From the NCBI GenBank assembly GCA_009760855.2, contig WPIO01000002.1, positions 1,767,501 to 1,831,500 of the forward strand: 64,000 nucleotides of DNA. The letters run 5' to 3'. The position numbers and the translations under genes were made by a program. Shown here one piece after another: positions 31,689 through 44,665 of the stretch. Origin of the DNA: Cristatella mucedo. Its lineage: Eukaryota > Bryozoa > Phylactolaemata > Cristatellidae. The notes under the pieces were generated by a model that ran no database searches, was not told where the DNA came from, and was given only the letters and a program-made list of their open reading frames with translations. Each line of letters begins with the position of its first letter. Positions within the stretch are counted from its first letter, which is position 1.

Positions 31689-32764
31689 ATTTATACTTAG
31701 AGACATCTGCAAAGCCGAATTAATTTCTGGCTGTGGCTCTAGTTCTAGCTTTGGCGGGATTCAATAAGCACTCGCATGATAGTAATCTGAGGTTCTAGTG
31801 ACTAACCCGTGGTAGGGCCTACGTAGCAGACTGAAGCAGAGTAATGTGTATATCTATAAGCCTCTACCAACGTTTCTAGGCGAACACTGCCATTTTTTAA
31901 AGTAGGCGAACGGTGCTACTGCCTCGCTCCTTCTTAGTGAAATCTAGGTTACAGTGTTGCTGGTGCATTTATCGCTGTGGTGATAGAGTGAACATGTTAA
32001 TGCAATGCATGCTCCAACAACTACAAGCAAATGTGGTTTTGAATGAACCGACTGACTACAGTCAACAGAATGGTCCTACTATGTTCTCATGTTGCTGATA
32101 TCCCTCGAGTACTTTCATGTTTGATTTTTAAATATTTTGCCCAGTTGTTTTTTAATTTAGATATGGCTAAAGAAAATGCTGTTGCCATCGTGTAGGCCAA
32201 GGGCTTTTTCCTGGTTTCAGAACATTAAAAAAAAAGCCCGAAGACAGAATTCTCCCACCTTGTCAAACACGGTCTCGATCGTAACATTTGTCCTATCTGT
32301 TGTTATTCTTCAACAAGACTCAGGCTCGACAGATACTGAAGATTTTTAGCTGGGCTGCTGGTTGGGCAGCCTTGCCTAGTTAGTTGACCATATGGGCCTG
32401 GCACTGTCAGTGTCGTCGCTACCAGTGATTACTAATGGCCGGCTGCTTGGGGGAAGTGCTCCATCTGAAGCCGGTATTTGCAGGCTGGAGCAATACCCGA
32501 CAAAGAGATCTTTTATGATTCTATCTCTGACGAAAGACTTACCCTCTTGATGGGTCGTAACTTTTAAGGAAGGTCGTAACTAGGAAGGTACGGAGTTTTT
32601 TTTTTACCCGAATCAGTCTTTTTCAGCCACTTGCCAGTCCGGGGCTCACCATTAACCTGTGATGAGTGACAGGGGCCCTTGGCTGTCCTTTTGCGGCTTT
32701 GTTTGATACTCACAGTATACGAATTACTTAGTGCCCTGAGCATCACTAAAAAAAAATCTTAGCT
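31689..32764. other. No gene seen
   Basis: Intergenic DNA without recognisable coding or repeat signals. Confidence 0.4.
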
Positions 32765-32850
32765 GGTTTAACAGCCTCATTTGTATAGCTGCAGAAAAGC
32801 CTTGATGGCTATCAACACCACTTGCAGTTGGCAATAAAGAATCGCCCAAC
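32765..32850 (-). mobile_element. SINE type 2 tail fragment
   Basis: On the minus strand it carries the GGCGATTCTTTATTGCC and GATAGCCATCAAGGC blocks of the SINE type 2 3' region, ending in CTATACAAA. Confidence 0.5.
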
Positions 32851-32865
32851 TGCTTGATTCTTGGT

Positions 32866-33030
32866 GAGCCGTGATGGCACACTAGGTAAGGCAGTTGCTT
32901 TCATGACCTCAGGACCGAGGTCGTGGGTTCGATTCCTGCCGTTGGCGATTCTCTATCGCCACTTCAAGCAGTGGTGATAGCCGTAAAGGCTCTTCTGTCG
33001 CTATACAAGAAGAGGCTGTTTAGTCAGCTA
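32866..33030 (+). mobile_element. SINE type 2 (tRNA head, CTATACAA tail)
   Basis: A box TGATGGCACACTAGGTAAGG, B box GGTCGTGGGTTCGATTCC, then GTGGTGATAGCCGTAAAGGC and a CTATACAAGAAG end. Collinear with the minus-strand copy at 41094-41258. The 3' end differs from SINE type 1. Confidence 0.75.
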
Positions 33031-33049
33031 GGATTTATTATTTATTTAT

Positions 33050-33130
33050 TTATTTTATTCGAATCCACGACATCGGTCGTGAAGAGTGAGCATCTGACCT
33101 CCTGGGCTACTGCTAACCACCGCACTGGAC
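33050..33130 (-). mobile_element. tRNA-like SINE head fragment
   Basis: Minus strand: GCGGTGGTTAGCAGTAGCCC (A-box-like), then GATGTCGTGGATTCGAAT (B-box-like). No acceptor-stem pairing was found, so it is not called a tRNA gene. Confidence 0.5.
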
Positions 33131-33139
33131 TGCAAGTGA

Positions 33140-34105
33140 TTTTCAACCATACCAGAGCTGAAGTGATACCTGCTGCAGAGACCTATTGGAATCTAGCTTT
33201 CAGTTAGACGGAGATCATATAGCAGATACAGCGATAATAATGAAATGCGTATGATTCCCATATGTTGGTCCGTAACCAGGTCTTATAAATGTCCGTAGTT
33301 GATCGACGACGTTTAAAACGCTAGAGCTCACTAACTTTTGGACACGCTTAGTGTGCATTAGGTCTTACATTAACGTCGCAGCAATCGTGGGCCAGCCATT
33401 AAGGCGAATTTCCAAAAAGCATTAAATACAACTTTAAAAAATCCATCAATTGTTTGGCAATTGATGCCACGAGGCTTTTCTAAAAATCTGGTTGCTCGGT
33501 GGCCGTGCAGGAAAAATAATTTCCCGGTGCATATTAATGCACCTTCATCTTCAACCCCCAAAAAGCCACAAAAACTAGCAAGCTATTACGCTCGCGAGTG
33601 TTCTATAGCATAGCAAAGCCTAACTGGATTTCTGCCGTGCACATGTATCCTATCTCGCACAACGGAGAAAATTCACAGGCAGATTTAGGCCAGGAGGGCA
33701 GTCAAAAGAGTATTAGTAGAAGTAGCAGCAGTAAACGTTTAGAAGGGAGGGGCCAAAGTCGGACTCGGGGTAGAAAATACCATCTCTCTGCAGTCGAAAT
33801 GCAATCTTCTTTGCTGCTTTTTTTTCAATTACCGTTCACTCGCTGTAAAGCACAAATTACTATTAGTCGCCATTGTCTGCTCTCGGTACACTTTTAGTTG
33901 CAGATATCAAAATAAGCAATCCTCAATCTCTTGTGGTCATTCAGGTAGTTGATGCTTAAATTTTTTCTTTCGCCTTACACTTACTCATGTAGACATCACA
34001 TCTACACCCCTCTCCCACCTGAACACTTGCATACGTGCACTCAGGGACTTAGGTCCATACTGTCGCCTTCGCCAGGTAACAACTCACACTCAGTGGTCCC
34101 AGCTG
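33140..34105. other. No gene seen
   Basis: Intergenic DNA with short unrecognised open frames only. Confidence 0.4.
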
Positions 34106-34107
34106 AA

Positions 34108-34201
34108 ACTTGCTCGTTTATTCCCTGATAAAACTAGTATTGATTGCATATAAACTTGCTCGCTTATTCCCTGATCGAACCCTAGTATTGATTACATATG
34201 C
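34108..34201 (+). repeat. Tandem duplication, two units of about 45 bp
   Basis: The block ACTTGCTCGTTTATTCCCTG ... CTAGTATTGATTGCATAT occurs twice with a few changes and a small insertion in the second unit. Confidence 0.75.
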
Positions 34202-34235
34202 GATTTGAAATTTTGACATCACGGAACCCCGGAGA

Positions 34236-35960
34236 CGTTCTAATGTAATGTAATGTTTCACCGTCTGTAACTCCACAAAGTCATACAGACTATGTGGGTG
34301 TTACGAAGGAGAGTTTTGTAAAGCGCACTCACAGCCTAAGTGGCTTTCGGTACGCATTCGGTAACCAACAGACTTCGTCTCACGCAACAAAGAGAAAGTG
34401 GGAAGCATAGCAGATCAAGAGAGCAGTTGAGGTAGTGAGTAGCATAGAAGTAGCAGCTCAGGACCGCTGAAAAGGATGAGCCGTAGTCGGCAGCAGGAAA
34501 GTAGTTTTCGTTACGTAAGAACTGTGGAAGCAAGTTCCACAGTCTAGGACCTACAGAGCTAAAGCTTGTGTCGCCAAAGGTCTTTAAGCGGAGGAATGGA
34601 ACAGCTAATTTGTTGTCCATACGAGACCTGAGGGTGCGAGAGGCTGAAACTGGTGCAGCAGTTCAGCTAGGTACGAAGGAGCCAAGCCGTGGCGGGCCTT
34701 GTGGGTCAGCGTAAGAACTTTGGTCTGTATCCGTTGCTCAAACGGCATCCATCCTAGCTCTTTTAGCAAAAGAGAGGCACGTGCTCAAACCTCTGGGACT
34801 TGAAGACTAGCCTTGCAGCCATATTCATAGTCAGCTGCAGTGGCCTAGTTGCTTTATTTGGTAGCCCAGCCAAAAGGGAATTACAATAATCAAGCCGAGA
34901 CAGAACTAAGGAGCTAGTTACATTTTTTTTCAAGCCACTGTGGAAGACAGCTCCTAATCTTTTATAGGGATCGGACGTGATGGCTAGCTGTACAAGCAGT
35001 CTTTTGAATGAAGCTTTTAAAATTTAGACAGCCGTCGAAAAAGACACTTAAATTTTGAGCACGTGGTGATGGTCGCACAACAGCATCACCTATTAGAAGA
35101 GCAAAGCCTTTTACTCCCGCCGCACGCTTAGGGTGTCCTATGAGCAGCAGTTCGGTTTTATCGTCATTTAATTTCAAGAAGTTTTCCGACATCCAAGATC
35201 GAATTTCGGCAAGGCAAGAATTTAGTTTCTCAGTTGCTGCAGCAGATTCCGACGGTTTGAATAACAAATACAGCTGAGTATCGTCAGCATAAAAGTGACA
35301 ACCTATTCCATGGGCCTCAATCACTTTTCCCAGAGGTTGAGTATAAATGGAGAACAGCAACAGACCGAGTACAGACCCTTGAGGGACTCCACAGGTGACC
35401 CATCTCATGTGTGAGACCTGACCCCCACACGACACGGATTGAACACAATCAGACAAGTACGATTTAAACCACGCCAGTGCTTCGTCTGCCAGACCGATCG
35501 TTGTTCTCAATCGTTCAAGCAGAACATCGTGATCAATGGTGCCGAAGGCAGCTGACAGATCTAGCTAGGGCAGTGACATTCCCGTCGTCGTTGCCGCGTA
35601 GCATGTCATTGTTAGCACGGAGGAAAGCAGTTTCAGTGGAGTGCTGCCTCTTGAACCCTGATTGAAATGCTTCTGACATTTCATTCTTTTCAATATGTTC
35701 AACCAGCTGCTTAGTGACAATTTTTTGAAGAATCTTTGACAAGAAAGGAAGAAGGGAAACTGGGCGATAGTTTGCAAGGACCTCTGTATCTAATCCAGGC
35801 TTTTTAAGTATGGGTCTAACGAGTGCCGATTTGAAGGACTTTGGTACGACCCCTTTTCCTAAGTAAGCATTAAAAATTTGGTTATGGCAGGGCTAAGTTG
35901 GTCTGCCAATGAAGAATAAAATTGGCGTGACGCCGTTCGCTTTAAAATTAGAAATTTACT
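34236..35960 (-). mobile_element. L2/CR1-type LINE, family B copy 1
   Basis: The minus strand encodes an RT related to but distinct from family [53 protein letters not shown] and CHFYADDTQLYLLF. A frameshift near 35560 separates 35533-35742 from 34962-35510, and the C-terminal part is in 34336-34620. The 3' end (minus strand) is (ACATT)n at about 34240-34252, unlike the (ATT)n of family A. Endonuclease absent. Confidence 0.88.
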
Positions 35961-37130
35961 TAGGAAGCACAAGTTGTGTCTATCGTTCAGGAGAGATTAA
36001 GAGATACTTTCAACCGAAAGACGAAGCTGTCAGACGAAGTAGCCCTGGTACAGGAGCCTTTCTTCCCTCGTAAATTCAGCACAAAACTCCACATTCCACA
36101 ACTGGCGCTTAAAATTGTCGGCTCTAATAGTTGCATTGACAAATGCCGCAATAGTCCAGCGGCGTTGTCTTAAAGGCCAACAATTCTGACACGTTTTAAA
36201 GGATTCATCAGCAAACTGTATTGCAGCCCTAGGTCAAAATTCAACGTGGGCCTGAAACCAACACATACATTGGAACTGGAGAGCTCTAGCAGCGGGAAGG
36301 CTTAGACTAAAGAAAGAACAGGTTCCTTCAGTTCATTCCTTTATTCGCTTTCCTCAAATACACATGCCCGGTTTGTAACACGGGTGGGGGATCACTCGCC
36401 TCGCAGCACATTTCTTCACGTTTCCATCTACTTCCATTCTGTATGTATGGCCGAGTGCCAATCGCCTCGGTTAGACGCTTGGGCTACACTTTCTGCAAAC
36501 ACCACTGAGTCGGCTAACGAAGCCAGGCAGTCGAAAGCTGAGGCTGAGGCTGAGTCGCTGCTTCGGTAATCACACACTCGAATGCCACCTCTAGTCCCAG
36601 AAAAGGACTAGTTGGAGCGTCAGGGCACCGCCTAGAGTGCCGAGCTGCATCAAATGTCATGTGACACTCGTCTTTTCCATTGCACCTACAATTTTCCGAA
36701 AATATCGTAAGCACAAATCGCCTCGCCCGGGCATTCGCGTCAGAGAATGCAAATAAATGCGGGCATTCTGTGGTAAAGTCTCGCTCTACTGGTTCCTATA
36801 GATCTCTCAGTGCCGGTTTTTAAACTAGTGATCACCACGTCATTCTTGAGCACTCGCATGGCAAACAATTGGTGCTGCAGTGATTAAGGTATCATCTCAG
36901 TTTGAGATTTGTAACAAAGTTGTCAACCGCCAACAGTCATCTGGTGATGTTCAAAGTACCCCAAACACCTGTTTTAGATCCATTTCATTTCATCTTTGTA
37001 ACCTAGACTAGAGATAGGCAACTTTCTGCCCGACTACTCCCTGTCCAAACTACATCGTCCGCTTGCCACGTCGCTGTCGCAGGGCTAGAGTAAGACAAGC
37101 GGCAGTTTGATTAAATTCCTATTTATAGCA
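35961..37130. other. No gene seen
   Basis: Intergenic DNA. Reading frames at 36384-36714 lack motifs. Confidence 0.4.
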
Positions 37131-37134
37131 ATAT

Positions 37135-38080
37135 CGCTGCTTGCCGGTCTATTGGCATGTGCAAGTAGGCGCTTGCAGCTGGTTCAAAACTCTGCAGCTA
37201 GGCTTGTCTGTCGTGAGCGTTGCAGTTGCCACATCACACCACTTTTCACCAACCTGCACTGCCTACCAATCAAGCAAAGCATCGACTTCTAGCTTTTGTC
37301 ACTCACTTATAGGTCACTTCATTCTTTGGCTCCAGCCTACCCATCAGATCTACTCCCCCACCAGGCCAAGGATCGTACCACCTGCTTTTCGGAATCTAAC
37401 TGTTTACCTATACCTCGTACAAACCTCAAATCCTTTGGAGACCGTGCATTTAGTTCATATTCTCCTACTGCCGACTATGGCACATTCTTTTCAGCGGTCC
37501 TGAGCTGCTACTTCTATGCTACTCACTACCTCAACTGCTCTCCTGACTCTGCTATGCTTCCCACTTTCTCTTCGTTGCGTGAGACGAAGTCTGTTGGCTA
37601 CCGAATGCGTACCGAAAGCCGCTTAGGCTGTGAGTTCGCTAGACAAAACTCTCCTGCGTAACACCCACATGGTCTTTATGACTTTGTGGAGTTACTGACG
37701 GAGATACATTACATTTATATGCTCCGAAAGCCTGGAACTCACTCCCAACTTCCGTCACGACATCCCCTGACTTGACCACATTAAAAAATAATAAACGCAC
37801 CTATTTTTATGACAGTATTTAGTGGGTCCCTGTGATTCGTCCTTTACGTGCTTATGCGTGCTGACGCTGTTGCATGCAGGCACTAATCACACCTGCGTGC
37901 TGACCCACCCTGTACATGTCACCCTAACCATGTTATTCATGTTGTTTATCAAGTTTTTTAGCATTCATCATTCGCTCGTGTTTCCTTTGCAGTAAGTGTA
38001 AAGCGCCTAGAAAGAGATTGAGTTCTCTGAGAACGTTTTATCAAGAGTTTTATTGTTATTATTATTTTTTTATTATTATC
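37135..38080 (+). mobile_element. Family A LINE interrupted by a family B fragment
   Basis: C-terminal RT block ([20 protein letters not shown]) runs to FGDRAFSSY. Family B sequence fills 37464-37715, and family A resumes with the codons after the interruption (APKAWNS-like), then 3' UTR, hairpin and ATT tail. Confidence 0.85.
37464..37715 (+). mobile_element. Family B LINE 3' fragment nested in family A
   Basis: Matches the reverse complement of about 34240-34495 and ends GAGATACATTACATT, the family B tail. A/T-rich similarity between the two junctions (TTCATAT and TTTATAT) may be the target duplication. Confidence 0.85.
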
Positions 38081-38905
38081 ATGCCAAGGAATGCTAACAG
38101 CCTTACGCGGGGACCCTAGGTTCATCAGACTACAGAGAGTCATGGAATGTAACGTTCCAAATATTACCAAAAGTGGAAGGGATGCCTTCGGACCGGAGCA
38201 ATCTTGAATGTGGGGTTGTCCCAGAAATACCAATCATGACGTCTGAGGTAATGCGATTGTGTACTGGGACTCACACTCGGGGCACATATCACCTCGCCGA
38301 TGGCTCCAGCTCAAGGGTCCGACAAACAACACACCACAGGGTAACGCGGAATATACAACAATAACAGCGAGCACCCTTAACTTCCGCCACTCTCGGGCAG
38401 TGGGTCCTCACAGCCTTCCGCGGTTGACCGTATTGTCAGGAATGTCAGACGTTCATCGTTCGGGACGTGGATATTGTAGAATAATGCACTCCTAACAGCG
38501 TGCAATCAAGCAGGAAGCAGACACAACACCGAAGCTGGCTTACAAAGACGTGTATTCTCTAAGGCGCCAATAGCGCTCCCTAATATACAGCCGCTCTCTT
38601 CTAGGCCGGCGTTCCCACTCGCCTTCGCTCCCTCCCAGCCACAGCTCATCTCCGTGGGTTAGCGGGAGGACCAAGCTGGCCGAGTGCCGGCGTTCCTAGT
38701 GATCTAGAATCATGCAGGTACGCAGAAACACAAACCTCAGATACTGAGCAACCGGGATTGTCCACACCGAACTCCACGCCCACAAACCTCGTCTCCCCCA
38801 TTGCCCAGATTAATGGGCGTCTTCCCGCCTACGACCTCAAGTCAAAGGTCCGGAACTTGGCCTAGCAGGCCGTGTCAAATTGCAGTCACCCTAGGCTACT
38901 GAGCC
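38081..38905. other. Unassigned repeat, possibly LTR-like
   Basis: No coding signal. About 70 bp around 38173-38245 (CGGACCGGAGCAATCTTGAA core) recur inverted at about 42890-42960. On the minus strand TCTTTGTAAGCCAGCTTCGG near 38530 resembles the R region of an LTR, but this is weak. Confidence 0.3.
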
Positions 38906-38909
38906 TCCT

Positions 38910-39600
38910 TTGGTTATACATTTATACGCTAATTCTTGCCGACGTAATTGCTAAGGATAATCTAGGCTTTCGTTTCTATGCAGGTGGCACGCGCTACCTA
39001 TGATTTAATCCCTCCCAGCCTTCTAGCACGACACACTGAATCAACTCCTTTACCGCACGAACTTCGGAAATTCGCACTTACATTTAGCCAACTTTCCCAA
39101 ATTTAATGACGATAGAACCAACTTTTACATGAAAACCTGATGTTGCTCGGAAACTGGAAAGTGTAATTTGCACAGCATATCTCCGAAAGCATCAGTTCAG
39201 AATCTATGTATATAGTACAAAGGTGACCTTTCACAAGATAACTATTTAAGCACCACAGTCAAGTCGGCCTATTTGCAGCTATAAAAAAAATTAGGCTTGC
39301 TTTTATAAGGATATCACAGCCAAGCTGGTTCGTGCATCACATTACATCACTTCTCGCTGACCTGCATTGGCTTCTAAAAAAAAGCCGCGTATCGACCTCA
39401 CATTATAGATACTCTCTTTTGACCCCTTTCATTCTCTTACTCTGGCCTACACATCCCAGCTATTTCTTCATCAAGCGACCAATCGCACCAACCTCTTCTC
39501 TGATTCGATCGATTATCCTCGAACAAGCTTAAACTACTTTGGCGATTGTACCTTCAGCTCCGATGCACCAAAAGTCTGGAGGTTCAGCCGCATGAATTAA
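38910..39600 (+). mobile_element. Decayed family A LINE fragment
   Basis: Degenerate RT: a stretch corresponding to LADVIAKDNLGFRFYA with the ADD box lost, PSQPSSTTH, and a C-terminal LLADLHWL block at about 39350. Confidence 0.65.
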
Positions 39601-40183
39601 GGATGTCTGCGCAGTTTATTACATCAACGTCAACAATTTTGAATGCACGCGAAACCCATTAGTACATCCTGTATAGGGAAGTCACTGCTGATTCGCTAGC
39701 CGGCTCGGACAAACATGAAGCGCACCCCACAATTTGCACATATACAAATGCTAATCCTTGAAATTGAAAAGAAACTTGAATTTCAAATTACAATAAAAAA
39801 TAAGATTTTTTCTTAAGTACGAATGTAATTAAAGTTTTAATTGCGAGGTTGAATCTGGTCCTTCACGTTACTACGGCAGGCTCTTTCCTTATGAACCAAC
39901 GTCCGACTTGCGAATCGGCACGATTTGAGAATTACAAAAATTAGGACTCATTCACTTTATAGCAAAATCATTGAAAAATATTTAGTATAGTTTACTTTAT
40001 TTTTCCTTCTTCAAAGATTTTGCCACGTTTAGAAAGAACGGCGACATTTTGCATCAGGCTGGCTCAGCTGCTTTGTCATCGGACACTCGGGATCTCCTTC
40101 CAAAGCGAAGTTGTAGTATCCCGTGACTTTTCAAAGGGTATTTCAGCACTTACGGCTGTATTTAAAGTATCTAAAGCTGTATG

Positions 40184-40985
40184 TACAGTGGTCCCTCGCT
40201 ACTTCGCGCTTCGACTTTCGCGGCTTCATTCTATCGCTTTTTTTTAAATACGTGCATGTTCATTAAAAGTTGATCAAAATAGTGAAAATGATACAGCACG
40301 CGCTCGTTTTTCTGAGTCAATTATACTTCCCCGTATTGCAATTACAATTAAAATTACTGTATTTATGGAACACGGAAGAAGACGACGACGCACCTGCTAA
40401 TGATACTGCACCACCTGACGACCCTTCAAGCATGATTTTACTTACCATCAAATTGCATTTCACTTTACAGCAAATGTAAAGCGCCTAGAAAGAGATTAAG
40501 TTCTCTGAGGGCGCTTTATCAAGTGCAATATTATTATTATTATCATTATTCTACTGATGTCGGGCCTTCAGAGGAGCAGTAACCTTGCTCTTCTTTGCTG
40601 TGCTCTACATCTCTTCATCTTAATCGCTTCATCACCTCACCAAACGCACTATTTTCATACCTTGGTGTTTGAGTGTAAGAATTATGTGTGTGCAATTAAA
40701 TGTACAATAATAACAATACGATGTTTGTAGCGTCTAACATGTCTTATTTTCTCTAATTTTGTCTGATATATTTGGTAATTCGAGTGCGATGGTGACTAAA
40801 GGGGTGTTATTTCATCTTCAGAGGGCTCTAATAATGTTAAAACCCGTATTTAGAGGGTCACAAACAGGTCTTCTATGCTCTAACTGCGAAAATATTTGAT
40901 TTATAAATTAAGAATCCTACTACGCGGAAATTCACCTATCGAGGTAGAGTCTGGAATGGATTAACCGCGATAGGGTCAACCGTAT
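40184..40985. mobile_element. Tigger-like non-autonomous DNA transposon, copy 2, with nested LINE tail
   Basis: Starts TA then CAGTGGTCCCTCGCTACTTC; the other end (ACCGCGATAGGGTCAACCGT) is its diverged counterpart. Shares interior blocks with 23346-23998 in the opposite orientation, for example TGAGTCAATTA and ATTGCAATTACAATTAAAAT. A family A tail lies at 40426-40550. Confidence 0.72.
40426..40550 (+). mobile_element. Family A LINE 3' tail
   Basis: CAAGCATGATTTTACTTACC, hairpin with AGCGCC/GGCGCT, and an ATT tail; close to copies 1 and 2, inserted in the Tigger-like element. Confidence 0.85.
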
Positions 40986-41093
40986 ACTATTATTTAAGGC
41001 TTTCGAAAGTAAAACCATCAAAGATAAGACAAACAGTTAATTAGGCTATCTGCTCCTCACAAATTAATTCAATAACTATGTAAAAGCTGATTC

Positions 41094-41258
41094 AACACAT
41101 TCTTTTGTATAGCAACGGAAAAGCGTTTACGGCTATCGCCACGGATTGCAGCAGCAATAAAAGACTGCCCACTACAGGATTCGAACCCACGACCTCGGGA
41201 CCGAGGTCGTGAAAAGCAACCGCCTTACCTAGGATACCGTCACGGCATGTCAAATTTG
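41094..41258 (-). mobile_element. SINE type 2
   Basis: On the minus strand: GCCGTGACGGTATCCTAGG (A-box side), GGTCGTGGGTTCGAATCC (B box), GGCGATAGCCGTAAACGC, end CTATACAAAAGAATG. Confidence 0.75.
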
Positions 41259-43005
41259 TGCGAATCGCACCTATCATTTTCACTCTCTCTTAATTGATTT
41301 AAAGAGCTATCAAGGTAGATCAGCTCAGTAGCACCAGCTTCAAAAGTACCGCACTTTCCCATCTAGGGCTCAGCTCCCGATATAGTTACATCGAGGCCCG
41401 TATTAGGGCCCCAGAAACACTTCACAGCTGGCAGTGAACCTGTTTTAGCACTGCTACGGCATGGTACGACTTCGAGAGAATAAAACTATAAATGCCTGAA
41501 GTCTCGGAAAATATTTGGGTGCATTTTTGCTCAGACGTCGTCACTAGGATGTCAAATGATATTATATGTGCTGCTCTGCAGCTGCAGAAACTTCACACCT
41601 GCGAGCAAGGAAGTCGATTCGCAGTAAGAAATGACAGCAACAGTTGAATAGTGTGAGCACAAAACTGTTCAAAAGCGTGCCAGCATCCTTACTGAGACCG
41701 AGCAACTCTTAGAGCCATAGAGCTCACGCAGTCAAGATTCTTGCCGTGCGCAGCACGATAGTGAGGCCTGCAGTAGACGTGAACCGGCCGGTATTTTGCA
41801 GAAACCAATCTGATCGTTCCTCGTAGGCAAGTGAGCCACATTGGATCCCCGGCACACTCTATCCTCGGAATAGCTGGTAAAACCAAGCCTAGAACAACCC
41901 AGAGAACAGCGACATTGACCGAACTTGAATTCTCTGCGGATAGAGGTTCCTATCTAAATAAACTATCCATGCATCGAGATAAGATCTACAGTGGATGATG
42001 TCGTGAAGCGGTTTATTGAAACTCCGGGCTATCGTTCAAGCCTGAAGACCCGCGATTGAGGACTTGTGGTGACATCTATACCAGACATCGTCACACTTTT
42101 AATAGCAACTCCTGATCAACGATTATATATTACACTGGCTGCCTCAGCTGATGCAAACAGTCACCAAAATCTACACAGCATGTCGGGATTTATAGCCTGC
42201 ATTAGGACTAACGATGCAATTGATACTAAGGCCTAAAGCAGATGGAATTTTAACTCGTGAAAGGATGCACAGAATCTTCCAGCTCATTTATAGTCGTTTT
42301 CAGTAGGGTGAGAAGCCTTCCGATTTGTAGGTAGCTGGTTAGACAAAAATTGGTCGAACTGAGTTGATCAAGGATATCGCACTAATAACTTGATTAATTT
42401 TCAACAAGCAACTGTATTCTCGACTAACAGCTGACTAAAGTTGCTTAAAAAACTGTATAAAGACTGCAATTTTCCTGTAGCTAGAGATTGAATAGACGAG
42501 AAAGCGTAGAAACTTACAGCTCGGCTATAAGTAGGTCATACGATTCACGTGGAAACTTAGTTCATTGCATGGATGGTCATCAGTCAAGCAGTTTGATACA
42601 TAGATTTGCAGCTCGACCCAGAAGAAGAAAATTTACAGCACCGGGAAAAAAGTTCCAATACGCAATGGTAGTTTAGCATGACCAAACTATATTTTCAAAT
42701 GTTGAAAATATCATAAACCCAGCATATTGCTTGGTGTCACTATTAAGGGTTCAGCGAATTGCAGAAATCTACTCTAATTAAGTAAAACATGCCGGAAATT
42801 GAATGCGCGAAGCTCGAATTTTGAATAAATGTTGTAGTACAAGGTTTTTGTAATGTACCAGCCACATTTCTTGCTTTCGCGTTAATCTGGCATCGTGGAT
42901 GTATTTTTGGGATAGCATCACCGACTTCAAGATTGCTCCGGTCCGATAGCTTCCCCTCCAGCGTTGGAAAGACTGACCTCGTTGTTATTTCACGTGCCCA
43001 CTTAT
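41259..43005. other. No gene seen
   Basis: Intergenic DNA. One block at about 42890-42960 is shared, inverted, with 38173-38245. Confidence 0.4.
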
Positions 43006-43009
43006 TATG

Positions 43010-43226
43010 TTGTGATTTTTCCTGTATGTGCTTATGCTTACTGACACTGTGCCTGCTGCTACTGACAGTATCTACACGTTGACCGTAAGCATGCCACGTC
43101 TGACAATGCTACGGTTGGCGACATTGTGAACGCTACCACTAATTATTCGGTCAGGCTTTCTTTACAGCATTTTTAAAGTTCGTAGAAAGAGATTCAGTTC
43201 TCTGAGAACGAAATACAAACTTTTTT
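43010..43226 (+). mobile_element. LINE 3' UTR fragment
   Basis: Diverged 3' UTR (GTGCTTATGCTTACTGACAC) and a degenerate hairpin, without a clean ATT tail. Confidence 0.6.
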
Positions 43227-44299
43227 ATGTTACGTTGTTGTTCATTGACCCATGTCGCAGATGTGGCCCTCAGCGAGCTGAGATGTGTCTCGCTAGTGAC
43301 TATGCAATACGCAGCCGATCGTTACTCTGGCGAGACGGTTGGTTTTCGTTGGATAATAGCCACCGCCTTTAAGATCGAGTTGGTCTGAGAGCGTCTCTTT
43401 CTCTTACGGAATTTTGCAATCGTTGATTCCCACGTGCCCCGGTAGTCTGATGTGCTTAGGGTCCCCGGTAGTACTTAAACTTCATCTGTTATTGTTGGCA
43501 CGTGCGATATTTTATATATGTGGTGTAATCAAATGGCCGGTATCTTACTCTAGCCCTGCTACAGCGACTTGGCAAGCGGCTGGCGTAGCTGGGCCAGCGG
43601 GCGGGAAGTAGCTCACTCCCTAGTCTCGGTTACATTATATTCGCACACAAATACTTATCGTGTAAGTATTATATCTGAATTTATATAGGAATTAATTATA
43701 TACACACTGTACGAAGTACTGCATACCCAAACGTTACAAAATATTCATATATCCACGGCAATTATCTCATCGCCATACAAAGTATACATTTCTTTTGCTC
43801 GCTACGTATAGCCTTTACGATTGCACGCAAGTAGGAGCCTGCTATTACATCTAGTAGCGGCAGAAAAACGATTGCTTGTAGGCACACTGGCCTCCACTTA
43901 GGTCGCTGCATATGCACACAAAACTCAATCGAAAAGCGACAAACATAAGCATCCAGAGAATAGTGCACTGACCGGAGCAAGTATTTCAAGGAGCTAGTGC
44001 ACGCTTAGCAAGTAGTGAACCTAAATAAAATCTTGCCGTCAGCTGTCTACCTCGCTTGTTCACTAGGTGAGTTACTTAACATTGAGTGGGACAGCACGAA
44101 TTGTCACTTACCCTCGCCATGCGTAACGATCGCCAGCACGACAGCTACGGCGAAGCCGCTACCGAGCGATAAACGCAGGGTAGTTAATGAACCTTCTCTC
44201 GGCATGCTGCCGTTAAAGTCGTTTCAATTTCCGCTGAAACCGCAAACACCGTTCGCTGAGCAGCCGAAATGGGCTGGCGCGGCTGAAAGAAAGCTTCAA

Positions 44300-44665
44300 G
44301 TGCGCCGGCTGCTTCTGCTTTTATAATTAGCGCAGAGCCCGGTCACTAAGGTATGCCCTGCGGCCAATGATTCCGCCATTGACATAGCGCAGCCTAATCC
44401 TCACCTGTAACCAATAGTTAAGCCATTGACGCAGCGCAGCGTCAGGCCATTAATGTGCGTTATATTTCCTAATGGCCACTAGTTAAGCCTTTGACACGAA
44501 GCGTCAGGACACTAATGTACATTATGTCATAGCGGCTGTGATTCATCGAGCTCTCACATGTGTAGCGTTGAGAGAAATAAAGATTGAGTCTCGTTTACCA
44601 TTCACGTCCGCGCTGTGTCTTCGCGAGACTCCACTAGAGCCGCCGCCACTGGAGCTACTGTAACA
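44300..44665 (+). mobile_element. LTR-like repeat, copy 1
   Basis: About 365 bp matching 48103-48430 in the same orientation. It contains GAGAAATAAAGATTGAGTCT (poly(A) signal) and ends ACTGTAACA. The left edge is only where the similarity starts, so the true LTR may begin further upstream. It precedes a gag-like region, as a 5' LTR would. Confidence 0.5.
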
